Source: Bacteroidales bacterium
GTDB taxonomy: Bacteria; Bacteroidota; Bacteroidia; Bacteroidales; UBA3824
NCBI GenBank assembly: GCA_017645985.1
Contig: JAGCNK010000062.1
Location: 1-7,450 of the forward strand
Reading direction: 5' to 3'
DNA: 7,450 nt
The stretch's first letter is position 1; the number at the start of each line of letters is the position of its first letter. This document shows positions 5,946-7,450 of this stretch, one piece after another. The notes under the pieces are model-generated. The model was given only the letters and a program-made list of their open reading frames with translations. It was not told where the DNA came from and made no database searches. The position numbers and the translations under genes were made by a program.

Positions 5946-7109
5946 ATGCGCTATATTCTCCATATCGACCTCGATACTTTTTTCGTTTCGGTGGAACGGC
6001 TGCTCAATCCCGAACTCATCGGCAAACCTGTGCTCTGTGGTGGCACTTCGGAGCGTTCGGTGGTGAGCACGGCAAGTTACGAGGCTCGCAAATTCGGCGC
6101 ACATTCGGGTATGCCTATGGTTACGGCTCGCAGGCTCTGTCCTCAGGCGGTGGTGGTTTACAGTGGTCACAAGATATATTCGCAATATTCTCAGATGGTT
6201 ACCGATATCGTTGAGGCCGAGGCGCCGCTTTACGAGAAAGCCTCTGTCGACGAGTTTTATATCGACCTTTCGGGTATGGACAAGTATTTCAACGTGTTGG
6301 AATGGAGCCACAACCTGCGTATGCGTATCATCAACGAAACCAAACTGCCTATATCATTCGGACTTGCCCCTAACAAGACCGTTGCCAAGATAGCCTCTGC
6401 CAAGGCCAAACCTATGGGCGAGCTTTTTGTTGATTACGGCCAGGTGCAGGATTTTCTCGATCCGCTGCCTGTGCAGAAGATTCCTGGGGTGGGGGAGTCG
6501 TCCCTTCCTAAAATCAACAGCCTTGGCATCCATACCATCAAAGAGCTCCGCATGTATCCCAAATCTCTGTTTGTGCGCACCTTTGGCAAATACGGCGAAA
6601 TAATGTGGCAGAAGGCCAACGGCATCGACGACACTCCGCTCTGCACCTACCGCGATCCTAAGTCTATCAGCAACGAAACCACTTTTGAAACCGACGTCCG
6701 CGACCGCCAGATTCTCATCGACACTATTATATTTATGTGTGACGCACTGTCGCACCGTATGCGCAAACTCGGCAAAAACTGCGTTGGCGTATCCATCAAA
6801 CTGCGTTTCCCCACATTCAAAACCGTAGAAAAGAGCCGCCGCATATCATCCACCAACTTTACCGACACTATTATCTCCACTGCGCAATTGCTTTTCAATC
6901 AATTATATAATGGTGAGGCGATACGTCTAATCGGTGTCAAGTTCGACATCTCCGACCAGACGATCCAAAACAGCATTTTTGATTATTCGCCCAAAAAGCA
7001 GAACCTCTACCGAGCCATCGATTCGCTTCAAGACCGCTTCGGAAGTTCCGTGATTCAGCGTGGCAGCACCATCTCTAATGAGTCGAAAGAAGAAGAATCC
7101 AACTCATAA
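5946..7109 (+). CDS. dinB: DNA polymerase IV (Y-family translesion polymerase)
   Basis: Pol IV copies past damaged bases with low fidelity and acts at stalled forks. The 387-residue product has the palm motif HIDLDTFF at 6-13, with metal ligand D8 and F13 as the expected steric gate against ribonucleotides. The second catalytic motif SVDEFYID at 100-107 supplies D102 and E103. STASYEARKFG at 41-51 matches the fingers motif, although S38 replaces the usual Gly of RGVxSTA. A helix-hairpin-helix IPGVG lies at 179-183 in the thumb, and the little-finger domain covers roughly 240-340. The segment QNSIF at 341-345 fits the QxxLF-type sliding-clamp binding motif, followed by a C-terminal tail to 387. 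The start at 5946 lies 2 bases after the upstream stop. It is the last gene of the rlmD operon. All catalytic residues are present, so it should be active. Confidence 0.96.
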   Translation: MRYILHIDLDTFFVSVERLLNPELIGKPVLCGGTSERSVVSTASYEARKFGAHSGMPMVTARRLCPQAVVVYSGHKIYSQYSQMVTDIVEAEAPLYEKASVDEFYIDLSGMDKYFNVLEWSHNLRMRIINETKLPISFGLAPNKTVAKIASAKAKPMGELFVDYGQVQDFLDPLPVQKIPGVGESSLPKINSLGIHTIKELRMYPKSLFVRTFGKYGEIMWQKANGIDDTPLCTYRDPKSISNETTFETDVRDRQILIDTIIFMCDALSHRMRKLGKNCVGVSIKLRFPTFKTVEKSRRISSTNFTDTIISTAQLLFNQLYNGEAIRLIGVKFDISDQTIQNSIFDYSPKKQNLYRAIDSLQDRFGSSVIQRGSTISNESKEEESNS

Positions 7110-7174
7110 CGCCATTTTCGCCGCTTTTGGATTCTTCTTGCCGCCCTTGTATCATCGTCATTTCCACCTCTTTG

Positions 7175-7214
7175 AAAAAAAATGCGTAAAACTCGTAAAA
7201 AAACACCCAAAAAA
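7175..7214. promoter_or_regulatory. Helically phased A-tracts upstream of P1
   Basis: Four runs of A on the plus strand lie at 7175-7182, 7188-7191, 7197-7203 and 7209-7214. Their centres are about 11, 10.5 and 11.5 bases apart, close to one helical turn, and the last run directly abuts the -33 TTTG of P1. Phased A-tracts bend DNA, and AT-rich DNA just upstream of rRNA promoters often serves as an UP element contacting the RNA polymerase alpha subunit. The activating role here is inferred. Confidence 0.55.
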
Positions 7215-7247
7215 TTTGGAAGTAGGGATAAAAAGTCCTTACCTTTG
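7215..7247 (+). promoter_or_regulatory. Tandem promoter P1 of the probable rRNA operon
   Basis: TTTG at 7215-7218 and TACCTTTG at 7240-7247 are full matches to the Bacteroidota -33 and -7 boxes, with a 21-base spacer. Transcription should begin near 7252-7256. It lies about 105 bases after dinB and immediately downstream of the A-tracts. Confidence 0.75.
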
Positions 7248-7269
7248 CACCCGCAAAAACAAAGAACGA

Positions 7270-7412
7270 CGCACGTTGAAAGAAGGAGTTGAAAGTGAAA
7301 AAAACTTGAAACTTTAACGAAAACTAAACATTGAAGGTTTGGCGGAGACGGAAATCCTCTTTAACTTTGCACCGCGAAATTTGAGAAACAAACTTCGCCA
7401 CGCACATTGAAA
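7270..7412 (+). repeat. Leader motif repeated after P1 and P2
   Basis: CGCACGTTGAAA at 7270-7281 and CGCACATTGAAA at 7401-7412 differ at one base in twelve and lie 131 bases apart. They follow the P1 and P2 -7 boxes at similar distances (22 and 31 bases). Together with the shared TTTGCACC at each -7 box they suggest that a promoter plus leader block was duplicated and then diverged. Confidence 0.55.
7338..7369 (+). promoter_or_regulatory. Tandem promoter P2 of the probable rRNA operon
   Basis: TTTG at 7338-7341 and TAACTTTG at 7362-7369 are full matches to the -33 and -7 boxes, with a 20-base spacer. The -7 box lies 122 bases after that of P1 and shares its extended context TTTGCACC. Transcription should begin near 7374-7378. 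P1 transcripts would read through it. Confidence 0.75.
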
Positions 7413-7450
7413 ATACTGACAGGAAGCACAAGGCGTTTGAGCACACCTTA

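Larger units (their letters stand above)
7110..7450 (+). other. Gene-free region, probable leader of an rRNA operon
   Basis: These 341 bases contain no credible protein gene. They hold A-tracts at 7175-7214, two strong tandem promoters at 7215-7247 and 7338-7369, and a leader motif, CGCACRTTGAAA, repeated after each promoter at 7270-7281 and 7401-7412. Multiple strong promoters followed by a long untranslated leader with repeated elements are typical upstream of 16S rRNA genes. No start codon in a good context follows P2 inside the window. No 16S sequence is reached before the edge, so the rRNA identity is inferred. A highly expressed tRNA or ribosomal protein operon is the alternative. I saw no convincing terminator hairpin after dinB. 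Confidence 0.6.

Noticed and set aside
337..7109. A DNA-repair or defence island built around uvrA and dinB
   Set aside because: The two genes lie in separate, oppositely oriented units with unrelated housekeeping genes between them, and no defence-type domain is present.
7060..7317. 85-codon plus-strand open frame overlapping the end of dinB
   Set aside because: It covers the A-tracts and promoter P1, its product is low-complexity and lysine-rich, and it matches no family I know.

Overview
This window looks like ordinary chromosomal housekeeping DNA from a Bacteroidota bacterium, probably of the order Bacteroidales. Two things point there. First, promoter-like sites repeatedly fit the Bacteroidota pattern, a -33 TTTG followed about 20 bases later by a -7 TAnnTTTG. 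Start codons are preceded by A-rich sequence rather than clear Shine-Dalgarno sites. Second, the window encodes a DUF4293-type membrane protein, a family I know from Bacteroidota, and a UvrA with a lineage-style degenerate first zinc module. No phage, transposon, CRISPR array or defence system is visible.

Layout. Bases 1-199 hold two identical minus-strand tRNA-Val(UAC) genes, the left one cut by the window edge, with a well-formed promoter at 233-264. Next on the minus strand is uvrA (337-3174), the nucleotide excision repair damage sensor. It diverges from a small four-helix membrane protein (DUF4293, 3281-3742, plus). That gene converges with no spacer on a divergent GroES-family protein (3743-4129, minus). 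The GroES-like gene in turn diverges from a three-gene plus-strand operon: an RlmD-type 23S rRNA m5U methyltransferase (4196-5602), a small secreted protein of unknown function (5605-5943) and DNA polymerase IV, dinB (5946-7109). The genes in that operon are only 2 bases apart. The last 341 bases carry no gene. They hold helically phased A-tracts, two tandem strong promoters and a repeated leader motif, which is what I expect upstream of a ribosomal RNA operon lying just beyond the right edge.

Functionally the window mixes translation genes (tRNA-Val, rRNA methyltransferase, probable rRNA promoter region) with DNA damage genes (uvrA, dinB). The most interesting points are regulatory. A perfect 16-bp palindrome at 4150-4165 is made of two overlapping face-to-face -7 boxes serving divergent genes. 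The duplicated promoter and leader module at 7215-7412 has a phased A-tract run upstream. The one gene without a recognisable function is the secreted protein translated between the rRNA methyltransferase and Pol IV. I found no clear evidence of an undescribed multi-gene system.
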